A DNA stretch of 64,000 bases from the NCBI GenBank assembly GCA_902611845.1, contig CACMAX010000002.1, forward strand, positions 62,001 to 126,000. The letters run 5' to 3'. The position numbers were made by a program, and so were the translations under genes. The notes under the pieces were generated by a model, which saw nothing but the letters and a program-made list of their open reading frames with translations, was not told the DNA's origin and ran no database searches. Positions 54,392 to 64,000 of the stretch are shown piece by piece (position 1 is the stretch's first letter; the number at the start of each line of letters is the position of its first letter). The DNA is from an uncultured Pelagibacteraceae bacterium (GTDB lineage Bacteria > Pseudomonadota > Alphaproteobacteria > Pelagibacterales > Pelagibacteraceae).

Positions 54392-56935
54392 GTGGAAAGA
54401 TATAATTTTAAAGAAGTTGAAAATAAATGGCAAAAATATTGGTCGGATAACAAATCTTTCAAAACTCAGATAGATAAAAGTAAGAAGAAATTTTATTGTC
54501 TTGAAATGTTTCCTTATCCATCGGGAAAAATTCATATGGGTCATGTAAGGAATTACACAATAGGTGATGTTTTATCAAGATTCAAAAAACTTTGTGGTTT
54601 TAATGTTTTGCATCCTATGGGTTGGGATGCATTTGGTATGCCTGCAGAAAATGCTGCAAGAGAAAATAAATTAGATCCAAAAGATTGGACTAATAAAAAT
54701 ATTAATACAATGAAAGACCAATTAAAAAAGTTAGGTTTATCACTTGACTGGGATAGAGAAATTTCAACCTGCAATGAAGATTATTATAAACATCAACAAA
54801 ATTTTTTTTTAGATTTGTTAGAAAAAGGCCTTGTCTACAGAAAAGAAAATTATGTAAACTGGGATCCTATTGACGAGACTGTTTTAGCAAATGAACAAGT
54901 GATTGATGGCAAAGGTTGGAGATCTGGGGCGACGGTTGAAAGAAAAAAACTTAGTCAGTGGTTTTTTAATATTTCAAAGTTTTCACAAGACTTACTAGAT
55001 GGTTTAGACGGTTTAAAAGGTTGGCCAAACAAAGTTAAAACCATGCAAAAAAATTGGATTGGTAAATCATTTGGATGTGAGATTAATTTTGAGGTAGAAG
55101 GTGATTTACCAGTAAAAACAATTAAATGTTTTACAACTAGACCAGATACTCTTTTTGGGTTTTCATTTTTAGCTGTTTCAGTTGACCACGAAATTTCAGA
55201 TTTCTATAAAAAAGACAAAGATTTTTTAAAATTTAAAGAAGATTGCTCTAAAACTGGAACTACCGAAGAGGCAATTGCTGTTGGAGAAAAGATAGGTTTT
55301 AAAACGAATCTAATTGCAAAAAATCCATTAAATCCAGATCAAAAAGTACCAGTCTATTTTGCAAATTTTGTTTTAATGGATTATGGGTTTGGGGCAATAT
55401 TTGGTTGCCCAGCACATGACCAAAGAGATTTTGATTTTGCAAAAAAATATGATTTAAAAATAAAAACAGTAGTCAAACCAAATGATCAAAAAGACGATTT
55501 TGAAGTAGTAAAAGAGGCATATTCTGGACCTGGAAAAATTATAAATTCAGATTTTTTAAATGGTCTTGAAGCGCCAGATAATTCAGTTCTGGAAACAATT
55601 AAAATTTTAGAAGATAAAAAATTAGGGAAAAAACAAATAAATTACAGGTTAAAGGATTGGGGCGTATCTAGACAAAGATATTGGGGATGTCCAATACCAG
55701 TTGCCTATGACAGTAAAGGAAAAATTAAACCAATTCCAAAAAGTATGCTCCCAGTAAAATTGCCGGAAAATATAGATCTATCAGTAAAAGGCAATCCATT
55801 GGATAGTCAAAAAGAGTGGAAAGAAATTATTATAGACGGAAAGAAATATACAAGAGAAACAGATACTTTAGATACTTTTGTGTGCTCATCTTGGTACTAT
55901 TTAAGATTCTGTTCCCCTAATGAAAAAAATTATGGGTTTAATAAAGATGAAATAGATTATTGGATGCCAGTTGATCAATATATTGGTGGAGTTGAACATG
56001 CAATCCTACATTTATTATATTCACGTTTTTTTATGAGAGCAATAGATCATAATAATGAAGAATTTAATATAAAAGAGCCTTTTCAAAGTTTATTTACCCA
56101 AGGCATGGTCTGTCATGAAACATACAAAGACAAAAACAATAATTGGCTAAGCCCAGACGAAGTAGAAAAAATAAATAATAAATTTGTTCTAAAAAACAAT
56201 TTAAAAGAAATTGTTAAAGTAGGACCATCAGAGTCAATGTCCAAGTCAAAAAAAAATGTTGTGGACCCTGAATTTATTATTAATAATTATGGTGCTGACT
56301 CCGTTAGACTATTTATATTGTCTGATAGTCCTCCAGAAAAGGATGTTCAATGGTCTGAACAAGGGATGGTGTCCTCATATAAATTTATTCAAAAACTTTG
56401 GATATTGCATAAAGAAATTTACTATAAAATTACACATGAAACTGAAGATGATGCTGATAAAGATTTTGAAAAATTTACAAATCAATTAATTGTAAAATTT
56501 ACAAATAACCTCGAAAAATTTAATTATAACGTGATCATTGCAAACATGTACGAAACCTATAATTATCTTATTAGTTTCATAAAGAATAAAAAAAACATAA
56601 AAAATTTAAGAAAAAATTACAAAAAAATTTTAATCTGCTTTTCACCAGTAATCCCACATTTTTCAAATGAATGTTTAAGTCAACTTAATTTAACCAGTGA
56701 AATTAGTTGGCCAGAATATAAACAAAACTTGTTAGAAGACATCAATGTAAACTTTGTTATACAAATTAATGGAAAAAAAAGACTTATTATAAATATTAAA
56801 AAAGGCATAAATGAAGAGGATTTGCTAAAAATAGTTAAAAAAGACGAAAGAATGAAAAAATATTTAAATAAGAAGGAGATAAAAAAAACTATATTTGTTA
56901 AAGATAGATTAATTAATTTTTTATTAAATGAGTAA
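54392..56935 (+). CDS. leuS: leucyl-tRNA synthetase
   Basis: Class I synthetase of 847 residues starting at GTG 54392. The HIGH region is [17 protein letters not shown] near 38-54, the CP1 editing domain (TTRPDTLFG near 250) is present, and the KMSKS motif is [13 protein letters not shown] near 615. It overlaps the lptE start by eight bases. Confidence 0.98.
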   Translation: MERYNFKEVENKWQKYWSDNKSFKTQIDKSKKKFYCLEMFPYPSGKIHMGHVRNYTIGDVLSRFKKLCGFNVLHPMGWDAFGMPAENAARENKLDPKDWTNKNINTMKDQLKKLGLSLDWDREISTCNEDYYKHQQNFFLDLLEKGLVYRKENYVNWDPIDETVLANEQVIDGKGWRSGATVERKKLSQWFFNISKFSQDLLDGLDGLKGWPNKVKTMQKNWIGKSFGCEINFEVEGDLPVKTIKCFTTRPDTLFGFSFLAVSVDHEISDFYKKDKDFLKFKEDCSKTGTTEEAIAVGEKIGFKTNLIAKNPLNPDQKVPVYFANFVLMDYGFGAIFGCPAHDQRDFDFAKKYDLKIKTVVKPNDQKDDFEVVKEAYSGPGKIINSDFLNGLEAPDNSVLETIKILEDKKLGKKQINYRLKDWGVSRQRYWGCPIPVAYDSKGKIKPIPKSMLPVKLPENIDLSVKGNPLDSQKEWKEIIIDGKKYTRETDTLDTFVCSSWYYLRFCSPNEKNYGFNKDEIDYWMPVDQYIGGVEHAILHLLYSRFFMRAIDHNNEEFNIKEPFQSLFTQGMVCHETYKDKNNNWLSPDEVEKINNKFVLKNNLKEIVKVGPSESMSKSKKNVVDPEFIINNYGADSVRLFILSDSPPEKDVQWSEQGMVSSYKFIQKLWILHKEIYYKITHETEDDADKDFEKFTNQLIVKFTNNLEKFNYNVIIANMYETYNYLISFIKNKKNIKNLRKNYKKILICFSPVIPHFSNECLSQLNLTSEISWPEYKQNLLEDINVNFVIQINGKKRLIINIKKGINEEDLLKIVKKDERMKKYLNKKEIKKTIFVKDRLINFLLNE

Positions 56936-57386
56936 AATCTTTCAATTCATTTTAATTACTTTTTTGTTATCAAGTTGTGGATATAAGCCATTACTTCAAA
57001 ACAAAAATTATGATTTTAGTTTTGCAAATATAAATATAGCTGGAAACAAAAAAATAACTCAAGTTATAAAAAATAGTTTAATTGAAAAGACTAGCTCAAC
57101 GAGCGTAAAAAATTATCAAATATTTATAGAAGCAGAAAATGTAAAAGAAACAATTTCAACTAACTCAAAGGGAGATCCTACCGTATTTAAAATTTTGGTA
57201 TCTGTAGATTATATTTTAGAGGAGGATGGAAAAAATATTTTTAAAAATACTATAACAAGACATACGACTTATAATAATATTAATGATAAATTTGAACTTC
57301 TTAAATATGAAGAAAACATTTTGAAAATATTATCACAAGGTGTTTCGTCTGAAATTTTAGTATCTATTGCTTCATTAATAAAATGA
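56928..57386 (+). CDS. lptE: LPS-assembly lipoprotein LptE
   Basis: Plug subunit of the LptD/LptE outer-membrane LPS translocon. It has 152 residues with the lipobox [11 protein letters not shown] (Cys17), the standard LptE N-terminus. The leuS-lptE-holA order is conserved in proteobacteria. It overlaps leuS and holA (ATGA). It links to the LptM-like lipoprotein at 0.85 kb, which matures the same translocon. Confidence 0.93.
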   Translation: MSKIFQFILITFLLSSCGYKPLLQNKNYDFSFANINIAGNKKITQVIKNSLIEKTSSTSVKNYQIFIEAENVKETISTNSKGDPTVFKILVSVDYILEEDGKNIFKNTITRHTTYNNINDKFELLKYEENILKILSQGVSSEILVSIASLIK

Positions 57387-58360
57387 TATTAAAAAATTTT
57401 CAGCTTAATAAAATAAATTTTAATAATTATAAGTTCTATCTATTATATGGAAAAAATGAGGGCTTTCAAAATGAAGTGATAAGTACTTATTTTATTAATA
57501 ATTTTAAGGGTGAAATTAACAAGTATGATGAACAAGAATTTATACAAAACATAGAAATAATTATCAGTGAACTAAAAAATAAATCCCTCTTTAAGAATCA
57601 AAAACTCATTATCGTCTCAAGAACAAGCGATAAAATATTAAAAATTATTGAAGATATATTAGGTAGAGAACTTGAAGATTTTAAAATAATTTTAAAATCT
57701 GAACTCCTTGAAAAAAAATCTAAACTTAGAAATTTTTTTGAAAAAGAAAATAATCTTGTTTGTATACCTTTTTATGAAGATGACAATAAAAGTTTAAATA
57801 TTATCATAAACCAATATTTAAATAATTATAAATTTAAGTTATCTAGAGAAATTATTAACCTTTTAATAGACAGATCAAAAGGAAATAGGGAAAATCTTAA
57901 AAAAGAATTGGATAAAATTTATTATTACTCAATTTCAAATAAAGTAATAAATTTAGATATTGTAAAAAAACTGAGCAACTTATCTGAAAATTATGATGTA
58001 AATATTTTAGTAGATAATTGTTTGGCAAAAAATACTAATAAAGTATCTAAAATTTTAAATGAAAATAACTATTCTGATGAAGATTGCATTCTAATAATAA
58101 GAACGTTGCTCAATAAATCTAAAAGACTATTAAATATTATGAAAAATTATAAAGAAACAAAAGATATTGATAAGGTATTTTCTATGACTAAACCTCCAAT
58201 TTTTTGGAAAGATAAAGAAATAGTAAAAAAACAAGTTAATTTATGGGAAATTAACGAGTTAAAAAAGAAAATTTACCAGATAAATGAAATGGAAATGATC
58301 ATTAAAATTAATTCAAAAAATTCTTTAAATTTAGTTTCAGATTTTGTAGTTAATTATTAG
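57383..58360 (+). CDS. holA: DNA polymerase III delta subunit
   Basis: Clamp-loader subunit that opens the DnaN ring. It has 325 residues, weakly conserved as usual: N-terminal YLLYGKNEGFQNEVIS, then KSLFKNQKLIIVS and the AAA+-like body with SREIINLLIDRSKGNRENLKKEL. The position after lptE supports the call. The end overlaps convergent parB by four bases. Confidence 0.92.
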   Translation: MILKNFQLNKINFNNYKFYLLYGKNEGFQNEVISTYFINNFKGEINKYDEQEFIQNIEIIISELKNKSLFKNQKLIIVSRTSDKILKIIEDILGRELEDFKIILKSELLEKKSKLRNFFEKENNLVCIPFYEDDNKSLNIIINQYLNNYKFKLSREIINLLIDRSKGNRENLKKELDKIYYYSISNKVINLDIVKKLSNLSENYDVNILVDNCLAKNTNKVSKILNENNYSDEDCILIIRTLLNKSKRLLNIMKNYKETKDIDKVFSMTKPPIFWKDKEIVKKQVNLWEINELKKKIYQINEMEMIIKINSKNSLNLVSDFVVNY

Positions 58361-59208
58361 TAATTATTTTTAATAATACCAATAAGCCTGTCTAATTGAT
58401 CAAAGCCTTTATACTCAAAAATTAAAGTTCCTGAATTATTTCTCTTATTATTCAAATGAACTCTCATCCCAAGTTTGCTTGTTAATTCATTTTCTGTCGC
58501 TAAAATATTAGAATCTTTGCCTTTTTTGGGTTTTTTACTAACGTTTTTAATCAGCCTTATAAGACTCTCAGTTTGTCTGACTGATAATTTTTTTCTTATA
58601 ATTTTATCCGCTAAGAGTAATGAATTTTCTAACCCAACAAGTATTTTTGCATGTCCTTGGGTAATTTTATTGTTTCTGACCATTTCAATCACTTTTAAAG
58701 GTAAGGTAAGTAACCGTAAAGAATTTGAGATATGAGATCTGCTCTTTCCTATAAATCGAGCAACCTTATCCTGATCATAATTAAATTTTTCTATAAGTTT
58801 TTTATAACTTTCTGCCTCTTCAATGGGATTTAAATCTTTTCTTTGAACATTTTCTATAATAGCAAACTCTAATGATTTGAGATTATCAGCATCAATTATT
58901 ACAACAGGCACTTCGTGAAACCCCGCAGCCTGTGCTGCTTGCCACCTTCTTTCGCCTGCAATAAGTTCATATTTGTCACTTTTGTTATCCGATTTTCTAA
59001 CAATCAAGGGTTGGATGATACCTCTTTCTTTAATCGAACTCGTTAACTCATCTAAAGCTTCTTTATCAAATAGTTTTCTAGGTTGATTTATGTTTGGAAC
59101 TATTGAACCTATAGAAATTTTATTATTTGATATTTTTATACCACTATCACCAATTAAAGATGATAGTCCCCTACCAAGCCCTTTCTTGCTTTTAAAAGGA
59201 TTTATCAT
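58357..59208 (-). CDS. parB: chromosome partitioning protein ParB
   Basis: CTP-dependent DNA clamp that loads at parS and segregates the origin region. It has 283 residues. GLGRGLSSLIGD starts the protein, the CTPase motif GERRWQAAQAAG is near 85-96, and the helix-turn-helix KVARFIGKSRSHISNSLRLL near 143-162 binds parS. The start overlaps the parA stop. Two parS sites are 1.4-1.7 kb away. Confidence 0.97.
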   Translation of the reverse strand: MINPFKSKKGLGRGLSSLIGDSGIKISNNKISIGSIVPNINQPRKLFDKEALDELTSSIKERGIIQPLIVRKSDNKSDKYELIAGERRWQAAQAAGFHEVPVVIIDADNLKSLEFAIIENVQRKDLNPIEEAESYKKLIEKFNYDQDKVARFIGKSRSHISNSLRLLTLPLKVIEMVRNNKITQGHAKILVGLENSLLLADKIIRKKLSVRQTESLIRLIKNVSKKPKKGKDSNILATENELTSKLGMRVHLNNKRNNSGTLIFEYKGFDQLDRLIGIIKNNY

Positions 59209-60005
59209 GCAGCACTCTCCACTTGTTTATCTTGTTCTAAAAATTCTTCAGTGAATTTGAAATAAGCTTTGCTACCAGGACAAATCTTATCATATAAAAG
59301 TACGGGTATACCGTGAGACGGAGCTTCTGATAATCTGACGTTCCTTGGCACAGCGGTTGAATAAACTTTTTCTTTAAAGTAGCTTCTTGCTTCAACTTCA
59401 ACTTGACCAGAAAGCTTATTTCTTTTATCAAACATTGTGAGCAGAATCCCTCTTATCTCCAAGGAAGGATTTAGATTAGATTTAATTCTCTCAATAGTTT
59501 TCATTAACTGTGTGAGACCTTCCAATGCGAAAAATTCAGTCTGAAGAGGGACAACCAAAGCGTCTGAAGCCACTAATGCCATAATTGTGAGAAGGCTGAG
59601 TGAAGGAGGACAGTCTATGAGGATATAATCATAATGTGCCCTAGAATCATTTAAAATCAAGCTTAATTCGTCCTTTAATTTAAATGCTCTTCGACTATCA
59701 TCAGCTGTTTCTACCTCAAGACCAGATAAGTCAACATTTGATGTGATTAAATTGAGATTTTCAAAGCTTGTTGATTTGATTACTTCGTAAATTTTTTTTT
59801 TCCCATTTAATACATTATAAATTGTGGAATCTGAAGTTGTATTGTTTGACAATCCAAGACCAGTTGTTGCATTGCCTTGAGGATCAAGATCTATTACAAG
59901 AACTTTTTTTCCTTTCATTGATAATCCAGCTGCTAAATTGATTACAGTGGTTGTCTTTCCAACTCCACCTTTTTGGTTAATAACTGAAATTATTTTTTTA
60001 TACAT
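59205..60005 (-). CDS. parA: chromosome partitioning ATPase ParA
   Basis: Deviant Walker-A ATPase that moves ParB-parS complexes. It has 266 residues. KGGVGKTTTVINLA near 12-25, DLDPQGNATTGLG near 40 and IDCPPSLSLLT near 128 are the family motifs. It overlaps both rsmG (by eight bases) and parB (by four bases). Confidence 0.98.
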   Translation of the reverse strand: MYKKIISVINQKGGVGKTTTVINLAAGLSMKGKKVLVIDLDPQGNATTGLGLSNNTTSDSTIYNVLNGKKKIYEVIKSTSFENLNLITSNVDLSGLEVETADDSRRAFKLKDELSLILNDSRAHYDYILIDCPPSLSLLTIMALVASDALVVPLQTEFFALEGLTQLMKTIERIKSNLNPSLEIRGILLTMFDKRNKLSGQVEVEARSYFKEKVYSTAVPRNVRLSEAPSHGIPVLLYDKICPGSKAYFKFTEEFLEQDKQVESAA

Positions 60006-60642
60006 TTTTTTTTTTTAAGTTTGATATTTTCACAATAAAGGAATCATCACTCGTCGCACTTTGTTTCTCTTCATAGTCAAATTTCCAAAACTTGTGAGCA
60101 TCATTTAAAATTTTTTTTCCACTCCTTCCTAAAAAAACAATAATGTACTTAAAATTTTTAAAATTTGTTTTTGCTATTTGAAATATTATAGGCAAAGGTT
60201 TAAATGCTCTGGAAATAATTACATCAGTTTTTAAATTTTTTTCGTTAAAAATATTTTTCTGATGAATTTCAGAATTTAAATTAAATTTTTTAGTCATTTG
60301 TTTTAAGAACATGCTTTTGTGGTAGCTCTTTTCATAAAAAATTAGCTTAAATATTGGTTTTTTTGACTTCATCAAAATACCTAAAACTATACCAGGTAAA
60401 CCAGCTCCAGATCCAAGGTCAGTACAAACTTTTATATCGTTTTTATCAATAAAATCAATAGTTTGTGCACTATCATTAATATGCCTTGAATTTATTGACT
60501 TTTCTGTGCTTTTACTAATTAAATTTATAGAACTATTTCTTTGAATTATTTCTTTTGAATAATCATTTAGCTCTCTCAATGTTTCACGTGAAACGTTGGA
60601 GAATGATAATTTATTAATTTTTAAAATATTCGAATCAATCAA
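59998..60642 (-). CDS. rsmG: 16S rRNA (guanine-N7) methyltransferase RsmG
   Basis: Methylates G527 of 16S rRNA. It has 214 residues from TTG 60642, whose TTGA overlaps the mnmG stop. The SAM motif is [15 protein letters not shown] near 76-90. A parS site is embedded at codons for NVSRET (17-22). Confidence 0.95.
   Translation of the reverse strand: MIDSNILKINKLSFSNVSRETLRELNDYSKEIIQRNSSINLISKSTEKSINSRHINDSAQTIDFIDKNDIKVCTDLGSGAGLPGIVLGILMKSKKPIFKLIFYEKSYHKSMFLKQMTKKFNLNSEIHQKNIFNEKNLKTDVIISRAFKPLPIIFQIAKTNFKNFKYIIVFLGRSGKKILNDAHKFWKFDYEEKQSATSDDSFIVKISNLKKKNV
60580..60595. promoter_or_regulatory. parS site 1 (inside rsmG)
   Basis: TGTTTCACGTGAAACG matches the bacterial parS consensus TGTTTCACGTGAAACA at 15 of 16 positions. 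It is read in rsmG as Asn-Val-Ser-Arg-Glu-Thr. It lies about 1.4 kb from parB, its binding protein. Confidence 0.93.
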
Positions 60643-62510
60643 GCTATATGCTTAATAGACTTTCTTTTAAGATGAGACAACAAAATATATACAGCGGCCG
60701 GTGTGATTCCATCGATTCTTAAAGCCTGACCCATGGTTTTAGGTTTAATTTTCTTAAATTTAGACTTTACTTCATTTGAAAGCCCAGAAAATCTGTCATA
60801 ATTAATGTTTTCTGGTATAATTAAGTTTTCATCTCTTTTAAAAGCCAATATATCTGCCTTTTGTCTCTTTAAATAACCTTTGTAATGGGAGCTTATTTCT
60901 AATTGTTCATCAATTTCACGTGAAACATATTTAATTTCTGGCCATATTTCTCTTATTTTTCTCATATTTACTGATTTCTGGCCTAAGACTTGATATGCTG
61001 TACGACTAATACCATCTTTTGCAATATTTATGCCAAATTTTTCAATTTTTGATGGTGTAATCGTTAACCTGTCCATTTTAAGTTTAATTTTTGTTAATTC
61101 TTTGTGTTTTTCCTTAAATATTTCCATTCTTTCTTTTAAAACCAGTCCCGAATTTATTCCTTTATTTGTTAATCGAATATCTGCATTATCTGACCTCAAA
61201 GAAAGTCTATATTCTGCTCTTGATGTGAACATTCTATATGGCTCTGCGACGCCTTTGGTTATAAGATCATCTATCATAACCCCTATATATGCTTCTGATC
61301 TGTCTAAAATAAATGGTTCTCTACCTTTTACAGCAAGAGCTGCATTTGCTCCTGCAATCAAACCTTGAGCTGCTGCCTCTTCATAACCAGTTGTGCCATT
61401 AATTTGCCCAGCAAGGAATAGATTTTTTATTTTTTTTGTTTCTAATGTTATAAAAAGCTCCCTTGGATCTACAAAATCATACTCGATCGCATATCCTGGC
61501 CTTAATATTTTTACACTCTCTAAACCATTGATTTTACTACATATTTCTTGCTGCACATCTTCTGGTAAGGATGTGGAAATCCCATTTGGATATATTGTGT
61601 TATCATTCAATCCTTCTGGCTCTAAAAAAATTTGATGTCTTTTTTTATCTGCAAATTTTTTTATCTTATCCTCAATTGAAGGGCAATATCTTGGACCCAC
61701 ACCTTCGATGCTTCCTGAATACATTGCACTCCTTTTTAGATTTTTAGAAATAATTTTATGAACCGCTTCGTTAGTGTATGTCATTCGGCATGAAATTTGT
61801 TTGTTAAGATTTTTTTTAGTTAGAAATGAAAAAAAATACGGATCATCGTCTGCGTGTTGCTCTTCTAAGTTTTTAAAATTTATTGTACGAGCATCAAGCC
61901 TTGGAGGTGTTCCAGTTTTTAATCTTCCTATTTTAAAACTATATTTTTTTAACTGCTCACTTAAACCTGTTGAGGGTTTTTCATTAAATCTTCCGGCTGG
62001 AGTTTTGCTATCGCCAATATGAATCAAACCATTCAAAAATGTTCCAGTAGTTAAAATTATCTTAGATGATTTTATTTCTTTACCAGATTGGGTAATAAAT
62101 CCACTTATATTATTATTTAAAAAAATAAATTTAATTACAGGATCTGAAAAAATGCTTAAATTACAGTAGTTTGCAAGTTTTTCTTGCATAAATTTTTTAT
62201 ATAATGACCTATCACTTTGAGTTCTAGGCCCTCTAACGGCTGGTCCTCTGCTTCTATTTAATAGTCTAAATTGAATACCTGATTTATCTGCTACCTCACC
62301 CATAACTCCATCAAGGGCATCTATTTCTCTTACCAAATGTCCTTTGCCCAATCCTCCAATTGCAGGATTACATGACATCTCACCAATTGTATCAAAACTA
62401 TGAGTAAATAATGCGGTATTAACACCTAATCTTGCTGATGCTGCAGCAGCTTCACATCCAGCGTGGCCCCCACCTATTACAACAACATCGAAGCATAACT
62501 CATTTTTCAT
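60639..62510 (-). CDS. mnmG: tRNA uridine-5-carboxymethylaminomethyl modification enzyme MnmG
   Basis: FAD enzyme that, with MnmE, modifies U34 of tRNAs. It has 623 residues. The FAD loop is [16 protein letters not shown] near 11-26, with [20 protein letters not shown] and the C-terminal [18 protein letters not shown] segment. The partner mnmE lies 76 bases upstream on the same strand. A second parS site is embedded near codons for YVSRE. Confidence 0.98.
   Translation of the reverse strand: MKNELCFDVVVIGGGHAGCEAAAASARLGVNTALFTHSFDTIGEMSCNPAIGGLGKGHLVREIDALDGVMGEVADKSGIQFRLLNRSRGPAVRGPRTQSDRSLYKKFMQEKLANYCNLSIFSDPVIKFIFLNNNISGFITQSGKEIKSSKIILTTGTFLNGLIHIGDSKTPAGRFNEKPSTGLSEQLKKYSFKIGRLKTGTPPRLDARTINFKNLEEQHADDDPYFFSFLTKKNLNKQISCRMTYTNEAVHKIISKNLKRSAMYSGSIEGVGPRYCPSIEDKIKKFADKKRHQIFLEPEGLNDNTIYPNGISTSLPEDVQQEICSKINGLESVKILRPGYAIEYDFVDPRELFITLETKKIKNLFLAGQINGTTGYEEAAAQGLIAGANAALAVKGREPFILDRSEAYIGVMIDDLITKGVAEPYRMFTSRAEYRLSLRSDNADIRLTNKGINSGLVLKERMEIFKEKHKELTKIKLKMDRLTITPSKIEKFGINIAKDGISRTAYQVLGQKSVNMRKIREIWPEIKYVSREIDEQLEISSHYKGYLKRQKADILAFKRDENLIIPENINYDRFSGLSNEVKSKFKKIKPKTMGQALRIDGITPAAVYILLSHLKRKSIKHIA
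60912..60927. promoter_or_regulatory. parS site 2 (inside mnmG)
   Basis: AATTTCACGTGAAACA matches the parS consensus at 14 of 16 positions with the central TTTCACGTGAAA intact. It lies 332 bases from site 1, giving a two-site cluster beside parAB. Confidence 0.87.
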
Positions 62511-62586
62511 AGTTGTAATTTATTATTGATCTTAAAATTTACAAGAAAACACTCAAAATTATTAAAAAAATAAGCATTATCAACGA

Positions 62587-63918
62587 TTATTTGCCTATGC
62601 AAAAATCATTGAAAATTGATCCTAATACCTCTTCAACATCAACTTTACCAACTATCATTCCAAGATATCTTACAGCCAATCTTAAATCTTCTGCTCCTTT
62701 ATCGAAATCTTGAAGAGATTTTTTTTTTTGAAAATTTTTTAAATGCTCAACACAATTTTTAAGATTAGATCTATGTCTTTCTCTTGTAATGTAAATATCT
62801 TCGGATGAGATAAATTTATTTTTTAAATTTGCTTTAATCAGATTAATCAGTTGATCTAAATTTTTTTCTTTCTTTACGGATATAAATAATGGGTTATATT
62901 TTTCGATTTCATTGCTAATTTCACTAACACCTAAATCTGATTTATTTACCACTAAAATTGACTTCTTTATTGCAGATTCATCAAAAAAGTCTTTAAAATC
63001 AATACTTTTAGGCTCTAGTACAATTATATTTAAATCAGCATTTTCGGCCTTGTTTAAAGCTAATTTAATTCCTTTTTTTTCTATTTCATTTTTTGAAACT
63101 CTTATTCCAGCAGTGTCTGATAAAATAACTGGGAAGCCGTCTAAATTTAGATGAGCCTCGATCACATCTCTTGTAGTTCCAGCAATTTCTGAAACAATTG
63201 CAATATCTCTTCTTGATAAATAATTTAAGAGTGAAGACTTGCCAGCATTAGTTGGACCAATAATTGCAATTTTAAAACCTTCTCTAATTCTTTCTCCTAC
63301 TCTTTGGTCATTTAATATTTTTTCAATTTCATTTCTAATACTAAAAGTTTCAGTATGAATATTTTTTAAAATGTCATTAGGTAAATCATCTTCAGGAAAA
63401 TCAATTTTTGCTTCAACATTAGATAAAATTTTTATCAATCTTGATCTTAAAGAATTAAATTTTTCTGAACTTTTTCCAGACATGATTTTGATAGCTTGCT
63501 GTCTTTGAATTTCTGTTTCAGATGATATTAAGTCAGAAACACTCTCCGCTTTCAAAAGATTTATTTTGCCGTTTTGAAAAGCTATCTTTGTAAATTCGCC
63601 TGGATCTGCTAATCTACAGCCATCTATTTTTGAGATTGTAGCTTGGATAGAATCTACAACTGCTTTACTGCCGTGAACATGAAATTCAGCCATATCCTCA
63701 CCAGTGTAACTGTTTGGGCCAGGAAACCATATTAATATTCCCTCATCAATAAGCTCATTATTGTTGATTTTGTTGAATTTTCTTAGTGTTGCAACCCTTG
63801 GCTCTGGTGCTTCTTTTTGGGTTAAATTAATAATAACATCCCTTGTTTTTGAGCCAGAAACTCTTATCACAGAAATTCCAGCAATACCTGGTCCAGAGGA
63901 TAGAGCATATATTGTCAT
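62587..63918 (-). CDS. mnmE: tRNA modification GTPase MnmE
   Basis: GTPase partner of MnmG. It has 443 residues: an N-terminal folate-binding domain (IYALSSGPGIAGISVIRVSG), a G domain with GPTNAGKSSLLN near 224 and DTAGIR, and the C-terminal CIGK motif (440-443) that carries the essential cysteine. Upstream it is divergent from a gene starting at 63965. Confidence 0.98.
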   Translation of the reverse strand: MTIYALSSGPGIAGISVIRVSGSKTRDVIINLTQKEAPEPRVATLRKFNKINNNELIDEGILIWFPGPNSYTGEDMAEFHVHGSKAVVDSIQATISKIDGCRLADPGEFTKIAFQNGKINLLKAESVSDLISSETEIQRQQAIKIMSGKSSEKFNSLRSRLIKILSNVEAKIDFPEDDLPNDILKNIHTETFSIRNEIEKILNDQRVGERIREGFKIAIIGPTNAGKSSLLNYLSRRDIAIVSEIAGTTRDVIEAHLNLDGFPVILSDTAGIRVSKNEIEKKGIKLALNKAENADLNIIVLEPKSIDFKDFFDESAIKKSILVVNKSDLGVSEISNEIEKYNPLFISVKKEKNLDQLINLIKANLKNKFISSEDIYITRERHRSNLKNCVEHLKNFQKKKSLQDFDKGAEDLRLAVRYLGMIVGKVDVEEVLGSIFNDFCIGK

Positions 63919-63964
63919 TACACTAATTATAGCTAGTATTCACTTTAAATATATAAATTTTTCA

Positions 63965-64000
63965 ATGATTATTTGGATTGCATCATATCCTAAATGTGGA
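63965..64000 (+). CDS. sulfotransferase-like protein, first 12 codons (3' end outside window)
   Basis: ATG at 63965 opens a frame reading MIIWIASYPKCG to the window edge. WxASYPKSG is the 5'-phosphosulfate-binding loop that begins bacterial sulfotransferases, which move sulfate from PAPS to sugars or other acceptors. Only 12 codons are visible, so substrate and integrity are unknown. It is divergent from mnmE, with 46 bases between the starts. Confidence 0.65.
   Translation, partial: MIIWIASYPKCG

Noticed and set aside
1..64000. CRISPR arrays, tRNA or rRNA genes, prophage or IS elements
   Set aside because: I saw no regularly spaced repeats, no cloverleaf-like GC-richer gaps and no transposase, integrase or phage genes; intergenic gaps are all shorter than 250 bases.

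Overview
The window looks like about 64 kb of a streamlined alphaproteobacterial chromosome of the SAR11 (Pelagibacterales) type. The evidence is very AT-rich DNA, Lys/Asn/Ile-rich proteins, gaps mostly of 0-50 bases, many overlapping start/stop codons, and alphaproteobacterial gene neighbourhoods (rpsT-dnaA; mutM-ubiE-ubiB-coaBC-dut; irr-fabA-fabB-fabI; murJ-trpS-nfuA-tsaB-fur-miaB-phoH-ybeY-lnt-metK-nusA-infB-rbfA-rpsO-pnp; mnmE-mnmG-rsmG-parA-parB facing leuS-lptE-holA). The lineage is inferred from these traits and was not tested by a search. I found no rRNA, tRNA, CRISPR array, insertion sequence or prophage.

Layout. 1-2.9 kb: end of argH, a 38-residue LptM-like lipoprotein gene, lysA and plsC. 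2.9-6.8 kb: dnaN, dnaA, rpsT and mutM on the minus strand. 6.8-11.9 kb: ubiE, ubiB, coaBC, dut, a ThiF/MoeB-family gene and an SH3-domain gene in one tight plus-strand run. 12-16 kb: an iron/peroxide island with a 59-residue Cys-rich protein, a DUF2061 protein, an Asp/Asn hydroxylase, katG and the haem/iron regulator irr. It carries three Irr-type (ICE) operators and three Fur-like boxes. 16-18.5 kb: fabA-fabB-fabI. 18.9-32.3 kb: a long minus-strand run for RNA decay, translation, S-adenosylmethionine, lipoprotein maturation, tRNA modification and Fur. 32.2-43 kb: envelope genes (deacetylase, glucosaminidase-like protein, murJ, BON lipoprotein, LpoA-like protein), with nfuA, trpS, maeB, rsmI and rdgB. 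43-50.3 kb: grpE-dnaK-dnaJ, a polysaccharide-lyase-like protein, dapB, nth and a PfkB kinase. 50.2-53.6 kb: a 38-residue ArfA-like rescue factor, a winged-helix regulator, an L,D-transpeptidase, yggS, a ThiE-like protein and a major porin. 53.8-58.4 kb: DUF3576, leuS, lptE, holA. 58.4-63.9 kb: parB, parA, rsmG, mnmG, mnmE, with two parS sites inside rsmG and mnmG. The last 36 bases begin a sulfotransferase-like gene.

How it fits together. Most genes are core housekeeping. parABS together with dnaA/dnaN suggests the origin-proximal part of the chromosome, although I could not identify oriC. The most distinctive part is 11.98-15.96 kb, where two kinds of metal-regulator operator surround katG, irr and a tiny Cys-rich gene. 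Other points of note are several very short genes that length cut-offs would miss, a 15-bp inverted repeat with alternative pairings upstream of the porin, a UUCG terminator hairpin 12 bases before nusA, and divergent gene pairs with no space for separate promoters.
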